This document shows positions 36,585 to 45,127 of a DNA stretch of 64,000 nt, in pieces (position 1 is the stretch's first letter; each line of letters begins with the position of its first letter). The notes beneath the pieces were generated by a model. That model saw only the letters and a list, made by a program, of their open reading frames with translations. It did not search any database and was not told the origin of the DNA. Source of the stretch: a gamma proteobacterium symbiont of Stewartia floridana (GTDB lineage Bacteria > Pseudomonadota > Gammaproteobacteria > Chromatiales > Chromatiaceae); contig NAUB01000017.1 of NCBI GenBank assembly GCA_003676145.1, forward strand, positions 1 through 64,000, read 5' to 3'. The translations under genes were made by a program, and so were the position numbers.

Positions 36585-37748
36585 ATGCTGAATTGGGATG
36601 ATCCACTCGCCAAGCCAAAGCTCCAGGAAGCCGCCCCTGCTCCGGCGGTAACAGAGACCGCACCGGCCCATCCTCACGTGGTGGAAGAGGCGGCCCGTGC
36701 GTTGCAGATCGAAGAGCCGACACCGGAACCGGAACTCACCTCCATGGAGCCGGTCAACCCGGACGACAAGCGGGTGATCAACGGCATGACCGACATCAAC
36801 CAGCTGGCGCCCTTCAAATACCCCTGGGCCTGGGAGTACTTCCTCAACGCCAACAAGAACCACTGGACCCCGCTGGACATCAACATGGCCCAGGACGTCC
36901 ACGACTATCAGCACAAGCTGACTCTGGAAGAGCGTCACGTCTACGAGAACGTACTCTCCTACCTGACCACCTCCGACATCCTGGCGATGCGCAACATCGG
37001 CCTGGCGGTAATGGAGAAGATGTCCGCGCCCGAGCTGCAGATCTACCAGGCCCGTCAGGTCTATGAAGAGTCCCTGCACACCTGGACCTACCAGCACTGC
37101 ATCGAGACCATCGGCCTCGACCAGGGCGAGATCTACAACCGCTATCGAGTGGTCCCGGAGATCAACAAAAAGATCCAGATCACCAACCGCCGTCTCTCCT
37201 CGATCCTGCGCGCCGACATCAACCTGCGCGATCCGAACGAACTGCAGAACTTCGTCATGGCCTACATCTACTTCGCCGCCATCTTCGAAGGCTGCTGGTT
37301 CTACAACGGCTTCAGCCCGATCTTCGCCCTGCAGCGTCGTGGACTGATGAAAGGCACCGCCGAGCAGCTGCAATACATCATGCGTGATGAAGTGATGCAC
37401 GCCTCCTTCGGCATCCGTGTGGTGAAACAGATCATCCTCGAAGAGAACATCACCCTCGACCCACAGGCGATGCGCGAAATGTGGGACGAAGCGGAAGCCG
37501 CCGAGATCGGTTACGCCGGCTACATCCTGCGCGATCCGATCCTGGGTTACTCCAAAGAGGACCACATCGGCCAGTTCCGCTTCACCGCCAACCGTCGCGC
37601 CAGACAACTCGGCATCGAAGAGCCCTTCCCCGGTGCGGAAGCGACCCTGCCCTGGCTCGACGAACAGGCGAACCTGCGCAAAGAGAAAAACTTTTTCGAA
37701 ACCCGTGTCACCGAATACCAGACCGGCGGCGCGTTGAAATGGGACTGA
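36585..37748 (+). CDS. nrdB: Class Ia ribonucleoside-diphosphate reductase, beta subunit
   Basis: 387 residues. Diiron ligands are recognisable: Asp in LTTSDILAMRN, Glu and His in YEESLHTWTY, Glu in IFEGCWFYNG, and Glu/His in MRDEVMHASF. The radical tyrosine is present four residues after the first His (ESLHTWTY), so this is a standard Tyr-radical class Ia protein, not class Ic. A ~55-residue Pro/Ala/Glu-rich N-terminal extension precedes the conserved fold and is probably disordered. Confidence 0.95.
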   Translation: MLNWDDPLAKPKLQEAAPAPAVTETAPAHPHVVEEAARALQIEEPTPEPELTSMEPVNPDDKRVINGMTDINQLAPFKYPWAWEYFLNANKNHWTPLDINMAQDVHDYQHKLTLEERHVYENVLSYLTTSDILAMRNIGLAVMEKMSAPELQIYQARQVYEESLHTWTYQHCIETIGLDQGEIYNRYRVVPEINKKIQITNRRLSSILRADINLRDPNELQNFVMAYIYFAAIFEGCWFYNGFSPIFALQRRGLMKGTAEQLQYIMRDEVMHASFGIRVVKQIILEENITLDPQAMREMWDEAEAAEIGYAGYILRDPILGYSKEDHIGQFRFTANRRARQLGIEEPFPGAEATLPWLDEQANLRKEKNFFETRVTEYQTGGALKWD

Positions 37749-37778
37749 ACTGAAGAGCTGCAACAAGGGGTAAACAAC

Positions 37779-37970
37779 ATGCACTGTTCACACTGCGCTT
37801 CTCTCATGGCCAAACTCGAAACCCAGCAGGAAGGGCACACCGAGCAATCGAGATACGAATGCCCGGTATGTGGACGGACCCAATTGACCACCAAGACAAT
37901 TGATCAATGGAAAGAGCATTTATCGTTACAGATGGGACGTTTGCCGGGGCAGACGCTTCGGCACACCTGA
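37779..37970 (+). CDS. Small zinc-ribbon protein
   Basis: 63 residues, 30 bases after nrdB with ribosome site AAGGGG. Two CxxC pairs, MHCSHC and YECPVCGRTQ, form a likely zinc ribbon. Probably co-transcribed with nrdAB. I do not recognise a family; a role tied to RNR is suggested only by position. Confidence 0.65.
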   Translation: MHCSHCASLMAKLETQQEGHTEQSRYECPVCGRTQLTTKTIDQWKEHLSLQMGRLPGQTLRHT

Positions 37971-38259
37971 AAAGGGTTTTATTCCTCTCCTCACTTCCCG
38001 CGCTTGCGGGCGGGCTTTGGCGCTTTGCGCCATTGCCTGGTTTTTCAGCTCTCTGTCGATCACTTTCCTCCAGCACAAGAACCTTCATTAGTATGGCTCT
38101 TGAATTTTACTTCGACCGTCTAAGACCAAGAAACATGCTGTTGCCACCTATGAATCAGATAGTGTTGCTTTTAAATTTGGGTTCAGATGTTGATGTGATG
38201 CGATATAACATGTCTTTTAGGCCATCTAATTCTAATTATCAGTAAAATGGAGAAAGCAT
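37971..38259. other. Intergenic region with hairpins
   Basis: Contains GC-rich hairpin-forming sequence near 38005-38035 (CCCGCGCTTGCGGGCGGG and GGCGCTTTGCGCC) that may terminate the nrdAB operon, then AT-rich DNA marking the start of a degraded region. Confidence 0.5.
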
Positions 38260-38607
38260 ATGGATGAAATTGAGACAATATTTCGATAATTGAAGACAGG
38301 AGTTTCAATTGAGGGTATTCGAGAGGATGTATTTAATTTAATCCATAAGCTTTTAGAGGAAAGAAGAGATGCTTTAGGGTATTGGAAAAGATTCCATTTC
38401 ATTGATGCAATTTCCGCATTAGCTTGGAACCTTAATTCCAAATCTAATCCACCAATTGGATTACACTTAAGCTTGGTAAGCCTGGGCAATATTTTGATTC
38501 ATAGAAACGAAAGTAATAGGGATTATGCAAGGAAAGATGAACTAATAGAATCTCTTACACATGAACAAGTAGCCAAGGCATTAAGAGACGTCATTGCAAA
38601 TCACTGA
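38260..38607 (+). pseudogene. Hypothetical gene interrupted by an in-frame stop
   Basis: ATG at 38260 with upstream TGGAGAAAG encodes MDEIETIFR, a TAA at 38287-38289, then continues in the same frame for 105 residues (LKTGVSIEGIREDVFNLIHK...ALRDVIANH). Codon and base composition are AT-rich compared with nrdAB. Either a nonsense mutation inactivated the gene or translation restarts at the TTG following the stop. No family recognised. Confidence 0.5.
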
Positions 38608-38648
38608 TAACAAGGAACTGCAGCCGATCCCAACGCCAGCTTCAATTG

Positions 38649-38847
38649 ATGACTAAATTAACCAACGAGGAAGTAAAGAAAGGTGCAAGTCTCAGTATAG
38701 ACAATGCGCAGGAGCTATATTCAGTCGCTGAGGGGCTATAAAGAAAGTTATGCCATAGCTGCAGCGCTGATGGTTTTAAGTGCTGAAGAAAGTATAAAAA
38801 CCTTTGGATTGCTAACTAGAGGGATTTTTTATAAAGAATGGAATTAA
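38649..38847 (+). pseudogene. Frameshifted fragment of an AbiV-like (HEPN) abortive infection protein
   Basis: Frame 1 from ATG 38649 reads MTKLTNEEVKKGASLSIDNA then QELYSVAEGL and stop; after a one-base shift it continues YKESYAIAAALMVLSAEESI then KTFGLLTRGIFYKEWN. Joined, this resembles the N-terminal helices of AbiV proteins (Asn-Ala-x-x-Leu..., then A-L-x-L-S-x-E-E). The rest of the gene is missing: the fragment ends directly at an AAAGGGGTCAGAGCCCTTT repeat. Probably the remains of a phage-defence gene. Confidence 0.5.
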
Positions 38848-38864
38848 AGGGGTCAGAGCCCTTT
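38846..38864. repeat. AAAGGGGTCAGAGCCCTTT short palindromic repeat, copy 1
   Basis: Exact 19-mer with AAAGGG/CCCTTT arms; other copies at 39850-39867 (AGGGGTCAGAGCCCTTTT) and 40861-40879 (exact), plus a partial inverted relative near 40895 (TTCTGACCCTATT). Confidence 0.75.
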
Positions 38865-39013
38865 ATCATCAATGATGCCTCACTACAAAAGCGCTAAGCC
38901 GCCTATCATTGATGAATAACAAAACGATGTATTTGATTAAACTCGGGAATCAGTTGTAACAATTTCCGCAGGTGAATCGATGGAAACCTCCATTTTCATC
39001 GATTCAGACAGAA

Positions 39014-39280
39014 CTAACGTCGTTTACCGCCACGTCCTTTTTTACCTCGATCGGGTCCCACACGTATCAGACTTCCTTTGAGTTCGCTGCTGTCGAGTGC
39101 GGCAATCGCTGCACGGGCCTCATGGCCTTCCATGTCGAGGGTTGCAAAGCCTTTGCACTCGCCGGAAAAGAGGTCTTTTACCAGTTTGAGGGAACGCACA
39201 GTTCCGTATTCAGAAAACATGGCGGTGAGAGAGGCTTCGGTCGTCGATTTTGGCAGTCCGCGTACTGAGAGGGTGATCAA
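39014..39280 (-). CDS. RRM-type RNA-binding protein
   Basis: 88 residues forming a single RNA recognition motif: RNP2-like ITLSVRGLP, RNP1-like CKGFATLDM, followed by a basic Gly/Lys/Arg tail (RGKKGRGGKRR). RRM proteins of this size in bacteria bind RNA and are often cold-induced; a cold-shock protein gene lies ~120 bases upstream on the same strand. The ~165 bases downstream hold only the 38846 repeat. Confidence 0.88.
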   Translation of the reverse strand: MITLSVRGLPKSTTEASLTAMFSEYGTVRSLKLVKDLFSGECKGFATLDMEGHEARAAIAALDSSELKGSLIRVGPDRGKKGRGGKRR

Positions 39281-39403
39281 TGTGAGTGGCCTTTGTTGAA
39301 TGAATGTTGGTCAATCGATCTCGGAAAGACGGGATTGATGCGACTCGGAGAGAGGAGGAGGAACTTACCTCGTGAGTGAGGCAAGTTCTTTCTGGACTGC
39401 GGA

Positions 39404-39613
39404 TTACAGTGGGACGACGTTTTCCGCCTGTGGCCCTTTGGGACCCTGGGTCTCGGTAAATTCAACCTTTTGACCGTCCATCAGGTTGCGGTGGCCTTCA
39501 CCGACGATGGAGCGGAAATGGACGAACAGGTCTTTTCCTGATTCCCTTTCAATAAAGCCAAAACCTTTGCCACTATCGAACCACTTGACGGTTCCGGTTT
39601 GTTTTTCAGACAT
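39404..39613 (-). CDS. Cold shock protein (CspA family)
   Basis: 69 residues from [15 protein letters not shown]-binding motifs KGFGFIER (RNP1) and DLFVHF (RNP2) are intact. A nucleic-acid chaperone that melts RNA structure. An upstream in-frame ATG would add only five residues and lacks support from the family. The ~370-base leader/spacer upstream could carry a structured 5' leader as in other cold-shock genes. Confidence 0.93.
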   Translation of the reverse strand: MSEKQTGTVKWFDSGKGFGFIERESGKDLFVHFRSIVGEGHRNLMDGQKVEFTETQGPKGPQAENVVPL

Positions 39614-39987
39614 CACTATATACCTCAAATATATTAATATTTATCCGACTTTAAGACGGACGTTCACCACAAATCTTGGAAAAACACTGTACAACATGAT
39701 TCGGGTGTATCTAGCGAGGAGACAGCGAATATCAGGTTTTAAAGGAAGGACTAAGATCTTGCAGAACCTCACACCTTATAGAGCCCTACTGTGAATTGCA
39801 AATCTTGTCGGCAATAATACACAATAAACTGGGACGCAATAACAATTGTAGGGGTCAGAGCCCTTTTCAATCACAAGCAGATTGATTTATTGGTTTAAAG
39901 TGCTTTACCCCCCTTTAATCTTGTTGAGGGATCGTGAAACTTAAGCTGAAATGGGCAAGCAATCGGCACTAATCTGCCAAACAAGGC
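39614..39987. other. Intergenic region upstream of the cold-shock gene
   Basis: Contains an AT-rich likely promoter region for the cold-shock gene (~39620-39720) and copy 2 of the GGGGTCAGAGCCC repeat at 39850-39867. No gene seen. Confidence 0.5.
39850..39867. repeat. GGGGTCAGAGCCC short palindromic repeat, copy 2
   Basis: AGGGGTCAGAGCCCTTTT, same core as the copies at 38846 and 40861. Confidence 0.7.
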
Positions 39988-40731
39988 TCAGTGATACTTC
40001 TCTGTGGTAAAGTGCCCCGGCTCCTTTTTGCGATGTTTGCGCATGCCCCGGGACTCCAGAGCTGCAGAGACCTCCCGGATCATACCCATGTTCCCGCATA
40101 GCATTACGTGTGACTTCTCCGGGGTGAGCGCAGCACCCGCGTACTTCTCAAGACGACCATCCTCGAGGGCAGCCAGAATGCGCCCCTGGAGGGCATCATC
40201 CACCTGCTCCCGGCTGATGATCGGTAGATAGCGGAAACGCTCGCCATAACACCGTGTCAGATTGGTGATCTCCTCACCATAGCTGAGTTGATCCTTGTAG
40301 CGGACGTTGTGCACCAGGACGATCTGCTGGAATCGCTGCCATGGAAGCTCGGTACGCAGAATGGAGAGATAGACACCCAGCGCTGTTCCAGTGGCGATCA
40401 GCCAGAGGTTTTCACTCTGTGGCAGTTGATCGAGGGTGAAAAAGCCATTGGCTTTGGCAGAAACCCAAACCTGATCACCCGGCTTCAGTGCAGCTAGCCT
40501 AGGACTTAATGGGCCATTCTCCACTTCGTTGAAATGGACTTCGAGCAGCTCATCCTGCGGTGGGTTGACGAATGAGTAGGGTCTCGCCACACGCTCGCCG
40601 TCGATTTCGAGGGCCAGACGGGTGAACTGCCCAGCAGTGAAGGCATCCACCGGGGCCTGGAGGCGTAGCGAGTAGAGCTTATCACTCCAGTGACGCTTTT
40701 CGACTATCGTGCCTTTTAACCATTTCTCCAT
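39988..40731 (-). CDS. fpr: Ferredoxin--NADP+ reductase
   Basis: About 247 residues from MEKWLKGTIVEK. FAD site RPYSFVN, then PGDQVWVSAKANGFFTLD, the NADP-binding half LWLIATGTALGVYLSIL, CGNMGMI, and a C-terminal HFTTEKYH of the bacterial Fpr type ending in an aromatic-His tail. It exchanges electrons between NADPH and ferredoxin or flavodoxin and supports oxidative-stress responses and Fe-S biosynthesis. Stand-alone gene between two copies of the 19-bp repeat. Confidence 0.92.
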   Translation of the reverse strand: MEKWLKGTIVEKRHWSDKLYSLRLQAPVDAFTAGQFTRLALEIDGERVARPYSFVNPPQDELLEVHFNEVENGPLSPRLAALKPGDQVWVSAKANGFFTLDQLPQSENLWLIATGTALGVYLSILRTELPWQRFQQIVLVHNVRYKDQLSYGEEITNLTRCYGERFRYLPIISREQVDDALQGRILAALEDGRLEKYAGAALTPEKSHVMLCGNMGMIREVSAALESRGMRKHRKKEPGHFTTEKYH

Positions 40732-40860
40732 GATCGAACGCTCCAACCATTATTGCTTACCTGGACTGCCGGCATCTGCAGTGGTTTCTCTCTAATATTG
40801 GGATGTATAACCCTAAATCAGAGTTCCTTCATCGCGGTAATAACTAGGGTTAATGAGTTT

Positions 40861-40879
40861 AAAGGGGTCAGAGCCCTTT
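40861..40879. repeat. AAAGGGGTCAGAGCCCTTT short palindromic repeat, copy 3
   Basis: Identical over 19 bases to copy 1 at 38846-38864, ~2 kb away. Confidence 0.75.
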
Positions 40880-41084
40880 TTTTGCTCATATAAAAGTTCT
40901 GACCCTATTGGCTCTTCCCAGAAGATAACATTAATTGAAACTTATTTGTTATTTTTTCCCTAACATACCCCCCGCTGCGCACAAACTTCTGCACCAGACC
41001 GAGATCACACCACTGTGGGTGAAAATACAGTAACACATTGTTTTAATTAGTAATTATAAATTTCTCTAAGTGACTTTCAAAAAG

Positions 41085-41102
41085 TTGGCACTGTTTCTGC
41101 AA
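41085..41102 (+). promoter_or_regulatory. Sigma54 (RpoN) promoter
   Basis: TTGGCACTGTTTCTGCAA: GG (-24) at 41087-41088 and GC (-12) at 41099-41100 with the required 10-base gap, one deviation from TGGCAC-N5-TTGCA. Predicted start near 41112, giving a ~40-base leader to the peptide gene. Confidence 0.78.
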
Positions 41103-41153
41103 TTACCTAAGTGCTACTCAAGCAACCCTATACAAAACAACTTGGAGAATGAC

Positions 41154-41396
41154 ATGACTATCAAAATCGAAGATCTGAACATGGATACTGAAATGACTGC
41201 AAAAGAACTGGCTGCAAAACAGGGCGGTAGATACGGTTACAACTCACCAGCACAGGCACTTGCTGCACAGCGGATGTTAACCAGACGATATACCACCTCT
41301 TATAGCACGGCACGTTACAACGTGAACCCCTACTCAACAAGTCGTTACAACGTAAACCCTTATTCAACCAGGCGTTACAGCTTCTACTCATTTTAA
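41154..41396 (+). CDS. Tyr/Arg-rich peptide with double-glycine leader, RiPP-precursor-like
   Basis: 80 residues. An acidic leader (residues 1-25) ending EMTAKELAAKQGG resembles the double-glycine leaders cleaved by C39 peptidase/ABC exporters. The remaining 55 residues contain ten tyrosines and a tandem repeat, RYNVNPYSTS then RYNVNPYSTR, repeated at DNA level too, and no cysteine. Ribosome site TTGGAG upstream. Expression is expected from the sigma54 promoter just upstream, so an enhancer-binding activator is needed. No modification enzyme, peptidase or exporter is adjacent. It could be a secreted structural or signalling peptide. I recognise no family; that the ORF is real is supported by promoter, ribosome site, leader, repeats and terminator. 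Confidence 0.72.
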   Translation: MTIKIEDLNMDTEMTAKELAAKQGGRYGYNSPAQALAAQRMLTRRYTTSYSTARYNVNPYSTSRYNVNPYSTRRYSFYSF

Positions 41397-41423
41397 TTCC
41401 TCTCATCCCTGAAAACCTGATAA

Positions 41424-41454
41424 GCGGGCCGTGAACTCAATGCTCACGGCCCGC
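41424..41454 (+). terminator. Hairpin after the GG-leader peptide gene
   Basis: Perfect 11-bp arms GCGGGCCGTGA (41424-41434) and TCACGGCCCGC (41444-41454), 9-base loop, weak T-tail (AACCGTTT). 28 bases after the stop. Confidence 0.8.
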
Positions 41455-41748
41455 AACCGTTTACTAGATAAAAATTTGAGTGATTCGTGAAACCAAGGGA
41501 TTACGATGCGATAGGCATATCCCAATCTCTCAGAAGGTGGAAGGCCATCTTAACTTTGACCCTGCAATCTGCAGTCAAAAGTGTACAAAGCGCCCGATTC
41601 TTCCTATTTAGCTGATCGATGCCAGATCACCTGGTTGGTTGGACCTCGTTGGCGATTAAACTTAAGGTCAGTCTATTAAGTTAAGAAATAAAGGGCCCTG
41701 ACTTCTTTAAGCTCTTTTAGTCTCTTCCGCTATCGAACCAGACTCCAA
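41455..41748. other. Intergenic, nothing recognised
   Basis: About 290 bases between convergent genes. A diverged relative of the GGGTCAGAG repeat (AAAGGGCCCTGACT, ~41690) is the only visible element. Confidence 0.4.
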
Positions 41749-42207
41749 TCAAAACTCAAACGCTGTTTTGTTACAAATGGTACGCAGTGCAAAACTGGTC
41801 TTGATATGCGCTACGTGAGGCAGACGGCTCAGCTGGCTCTTGTGAATCCGCTCATAATCCTTGGCATCGGCAACAGCCACCCGCACCAGGTAATCGAAAT
41901 TCCCCGCCATCAGATGGCACTCCTGAATATCAGGACTCTCAGCGGCCTGGCGTTCGAACGCTTCCAGCGCCTCCTCACTCTGGCGATTAAGGGAGATCTC
42001 CACGAAGACGTTGCTCGGCTTGCCCGCTGCTTCCTGGTTGACCAGTGCAGTGTAGCGTTCGATGACGCCACGCTCTTCCAGGGCATGCACCCGGCGCAGA
42101 CAGGCTGAGGGGGAGAGATTGACCCGCTCCGCCAGCTGAGCATTGGTGATGCGCCCATCCGCCTGGAGCTGGTTCAGGATGGTGCGATCTATACGGTCAA
42201 AAGCCAT
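41749..42207 (-). CDS. Lrp/AsnC-family regulator, probable regulator of ald
   Basis: 152 residues: N-terminal HTH (IDRTILNQLQADGRITNAQLAERVNLSPSACLRRV), linker, and C-terminal RAM effector domain (ECHLMAGNFDYLVRVAVADAKDYE). Divergent from ald across 145 bases that carry two direct CGAATATT copies (42212-42219, 42254-42261) 42 bases apart, suitable for an Lrp octamer. By analogy with AldR/PutR-type pairs it likely controls alanine dehydrogenase in response to alanine. Confidence 0.9.
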   Translation of the reverse strand: MAFDRIDRTILNQLQADGRITNAQLAERVNLSPSACLRRVHALEERGVIERYTALVNQEAAGKPSNVFVEISLNRQSEEALEAFERQAAESPDIQECHLMAGNFDYLVRVAVADAKDYERIHKSQLSRLPHVAHIKTSFALRTICNKTAFEF

Positions 42208-42211
42208 TTTT

Positions 42212-42261
42212 CGAATATTCTTTCAATAATTAGGTTTGATATAGTGTTTTCTACGAATATT
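42212..42261. promoter_or_regulatory. Paired CGAATATT sites between lrp-like gene and ald
   Basis: CGAATATT at 42212-42219 and 42254-42261, four helical turns apart in the divergent promoter region. Proposed operator of the Lrp-type regulator; not otherwise supported. Confidence 0.5.
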
Positions 42262-42352
42262 AAAGGCCTTCACGGCTGATTTTGCAATCCAATTCAAACG
42301 CTTTTTCACTACAGTTTCCATCATCAGCCCAACAATTGATGAGGAGAGCGAG

Positions 42353-43471
42353 ATGCTTGTCGGTGTACCCAAAGAGATCAAGAACCATGAATACCGGGTC
42401 GGCATGACTCCGGCCAGTGTGCAGGAGATGGTTGCCCATGGACATCCGGTTATCGTTGAGACCCAGGCCGGTGCCGGCATCGGTTGCAGTGATGAAGATT
42501 ATGCCATGGCAGGCGCCAGGGTGGTTGCCGACGCGGCCGAGGTGTTCGCCCAGGCGGATATGATCGTCAAGGTCAAGGAGCCCCAGGCGATCGAACGTCA
42601 GATGCTGCATGAGGAGCAGATCCTCTTCACCTATCTGCATCTGGCACCCGATCCGGAACAGACCCGCGATCTGATCGACAGCGGCGCGGTCTGCATTGCC
42701 TATGAGACCGTACTCGATGGTCATGGCGGCCTGCCCCTGTTAGCCCCCATGTCCCAGGTGGCGGGTCGTATGTCGATCCAGGCCGGAGCCAGCGCACTTG
42801 AGCGCGCCCATGGCGGTGAAGGTATTCTACTGGGCGGTGTTCCCGGTGTGGCGCCGGCCAAGGTGGTTGTGATCGGCGGCGGCGTGGTGGGCGAAAACGC
42901 CATCCAGATGGCCCTGGGCATGGGCGCTGATGTGACGGTGCTGGATCGCAACATCGAGGTACTCAATCGCCTCTCCGGTCGCTTCGGCGCAGCTCTGAAG
43001 ACGGTCTACTCCACCCGCGCTGCTCTGAATGATCATGTACTCGGCGCCGATCTTGTCGTGGGCGGTGTACTGGTTAAAGGAGCAGCAGCACCCAAGCTGG
43101 TATCCCGTGAGATGCTCAAGTCGATGAAGACCGGTTCGGTACTGGTGGATGTCGCCATCGACCAGGGAGGCTGCTTTGAAACCTCCAGACCCACCACCCA
43201 TGCCGATCCCACCTATGTAGTGGATGGCGTGGTCCACTACTGTGTCGCCAATATGCCGGGAGCGGTACCGCGCACCTCCACCTATGCCCTTAACAACGTC
43301 ACCCTGCCCTATGCTCTGTCACTGGCGGACAAGGGTTACACTGCCGCACTGTTGGAGAACCCCTCTTTCCTCGAAGGGCTCAACATCTACCGCGGCAAGG
43401 TGACCTGCGAGGCGGTGGCTCATGACCTGGGGTACGACTATGCTGTACCGGCTGAAGCACTGGCGGCTTAA
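42353..43471 (+). CDS. ald: Alanine dehydrogenase
   Basis: 372 residues, full length. N-terminal [26 protein letters not shown] with catalytic Arg, the active-site region [16 protein letters not shown] (Lys/His), and the NAD site [29 protein letters not shown]. It interconverts L-alanine and pyruvate plus ammonia with NAD(H). Strong ribosome site GAGGAGA. Followed by a perfect 12-bp hairpin. Confidence 0.96.
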   Translation: MLVGVPKEIKNHEYRVGMTPASVQEMVAHGHPVIVETQAGAGIGCSDEDYAMAGARVVADAAEVFAQADMIVKVKEPQAIERQMLHEEQILFTYLHLAPDPEQTRDLIDSGAVCIAYETVLDGHGGLPLLAPMSQVAGRMSIQAGASALERAHGGEGILLGGVPGVAPAKVVVIGGGVVGENAIQMALGMGADVTVLDRNIEVLNRLSGRFGAALKTVYSTRAALNDHVLGADLVVGGVLVKGAAAPKLVSREMLKSMKTGSVLVDVAIDQGGCFETSRPTTHADPTYVVDGVVHYCVANMPGAVPRTSTYALNNVTLPYALSLADKGYTAALLENPSFLEGLNIYRGKVTCEAVAHDLGYDYAVPAEALAA

Positions 43472-43518
43472 GTCATAACGCCTGTTTGTTATCAGATGTT
43501 ATATTGACCCTGAACAGA

Positions 43519-43544
43519 CAATGGCCGCATCTATGCGGCCATTG
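43519..43544 (+). terminator. Hairpin after ald
   Basis: Perfect arms CAATGGCCGCAT and ATGCGGCCATTG separated by CT, 48 bases after the ald stop. Confidence 0.8.
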
Positions 43545-43647
43545 CATTTCTGGCGCAATCACCCGTTCAGCCCATCCTTCAATGGTATTGGGTATTTTTC
43601 GTTTTGGTTATGATAGTGTCACACTCACCGACTGGTAAGAGTGATAC

Positions 43648-44121
43648 GTGAAAGCTTCCTTTGGCACACTTCTGACTGTTTTCAGCACCCTGGGGATCCT
43701 TGGTGCACTCATTTTTCCAATTGACAACTTCAGCTATGTTGCAGCTTCCATCACAGCAAGCGGAGTTAAAACTGCCCGTCCGCTACAGCTTGCCGTGGAG
43801 GAGTATCAGGCCAAACACGGCCTCTTTCCCGATGCCGCCATGGATTCAAGCTTAACCTCAGAAGTAACCATTGAGGATCGCCACATTCGTTCGATTCGCC
43901 TCAAGCATGGAGGCCGTATCGAGATTAGCTACGATACCCAGGATATCGATTGGGGAATCTCCTGGTGGCATCAATTACTGTTGATCGAATCCAATGATCT
44001 GAGTGATAAAACTCTGGTATTGGTTCCATCACTGACAGAAGGCAGGATAGTCTGGGATGAATGCAGCGAAGGCACAGTACCTAAACGCAGTCGTCGCTAT
44101 CAGTGCTCTGGACATCAGTAG
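43648..44121 (+). CDS. Pilin-like protein
   Basis: 157 residues. N-terminal hydrophobic helix (LLTVFSTLGILGALIFPI), then AVEEYQAKHGLFPDAAM and a C-terminal GRIVWDECSEGTVPKRSRRYQC with two cysteines, resembling the globular part of type IV pilins, where these cysteines form the D-loop disulfide. The canonical prepilin cleavage site (G-F-T-L-x-E) is not seen, so it may be a divergent pseudopilin or an anchored pilin-domain protein. Stand-alone gene, GTG or ATG starts nearby could alter the N-terminus. Confidence 0.55.
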   Translation: MKASFGTLLTVFSTLGILGALIFPIDNFSYVAASITASGVKTARPLQLAVEEYQAKHGLFPDAAMDSSLTSEVTIEDRHIRSIRLKHGGRIEISYDTQDIDWGISWWHQLLLIESNDLSDKTLVLVPSLTEGRIVWDECSEGTVPKRSRRYQCSGHQ

Positions 44122-44283
44122 CACCAATCCGATTCAACGTCTGGCGACTGATATCTCTTTGCATTGACGAATGTTCAGGACACCCATGGTTTACCGATGG
44201 AAAGAATCAAAAAAATAATCGGTACAACAGGATTCTTTAATCAAACATTAGGTGTCCCGTAGTTCGCCTCATTGACCTGATTT

Positions 44284-44667
44284 TCAGTTCTTCAATAGGT
44301 CAGTCAATGCCCGGAACAGATCCGTTTCAGTCAGCATACCGGCGACATGCTGGTCGTCGCTTAGAACCGGTAGGCAGCCGATTCGATTGTCATTCATCTG
44401 CTGTGCTGCTGTGGCAAGTGAAGTGCCAGCTGAGGTTGTCAAGACAGGCGTATGCATGACTTCTGAAATCTCTACGGGTGCCTCCTTGAAATAGCGTGCG
44501 GCCAACTGCAAATCTCGCCGGGTAACGATGCCAACGACCTGGTTTCCCTCGTCAACAACCGGTAGATGATGCATGTTCTTCTCTTCCATGATCTCAAATG
44601 CCAGATCATAGTTATCTTCCTGCTGAACGGTAACGGGGGATGAACTCATATAGTCACTTACCAGCAT
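44284..44667 (-). CDS. CBS-pair domain protein
   Basis: 127 residues from MLVSDYMSSSP, preceded by ribosome site AGAGGAG; a longer frame starting 13 residues earlier lacks one. Two CBS motifs: SDYMSSSPVTVQQEDNYDLAFEIM and SEVMHTPVLTTSAGTSLATAAQQM. Probable adenosine-nucleotide-binding regulatory protein, partner unknown. Paralogous in type to the CBS protein at 32543. Confidence 0.87.
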   Translation of the reverse strand: MLVSDYMSSSPVTVQQEDNYDLAFEIMEEKNMHHLPVVDEGNQVVGIVTRRDLQLAARYFKEAPVEISEVMHTPVLTTSAGTSLATAAQQMNDNRIGCLPVLSDDQHVAGMLTETDLFRALTDLLKN

Positions 44668-45127
44668 TGCTTTCTCCTCTGGGGTATAGTTATTTTGATT
44701 CACCATAAGACATGGCTATCGAGTTAGAATAAAAGCAACCTACCGGCATATCAAGGGAGCAAAAAACAGGTTTAGAGTGTAATTTTTTAATAATTTTCTT
44801 AATAACCTGCAGAGTAAAACTTACAGTTATTCTGCAGTACCACTCTTGGTCTCTGTGATTATTTACACCATATATCATCTTTATCTTATCGTTTTATATG
44901 AGATTTACAGAATTCAGACGCAACTGATCCTGGCATATGTCTGGCTGTTTGCCATAAATACTCCCACGCAAAAGCCACCTGTAATCAACAGGTTTCGACG
45001 AAATAACCGTATTGCCAATACTGATTATTGATAACACAACGATGATCAGCATGATCTCAATAATTAAAAAAGATATTTTAAATAATTATGATGCTGATAA
45101 TACCGAACCATTCATCGTGAACTGCTT
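44668..45127. other. AT-rich intergenic region
   Basis: About 460 bases, unusually AT-rich, between divergent genes. No convincing ORF, hairpin or operator; presumably promoters of both neighbours. Confidence 0.45.

Larger units (their letters stand above)
40732..41153. other. Intergenic region with repeat and sigma54 promoter
   Basis: Holds copy 3 of the AAAGGGGTCAGAGCCCTTT repeat (40861-40879), an inverted partial copy (~40895-40910) and, at its right end, a sigma54 promoter (41085-41102). AT-rich 41030-41080 could carry an activator site, none recognised. Confidence 0.6.

Noticed and set aside
36540-37784. 414-residue minus-strand ORF
   Set aside because: Antisense shadow of nrdB.
44846-45031. 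61-residue hydrophobic ORF
   Set aside because: AT-rich spacer with chance Ile/Tyr-rich translation; no ribosome site.
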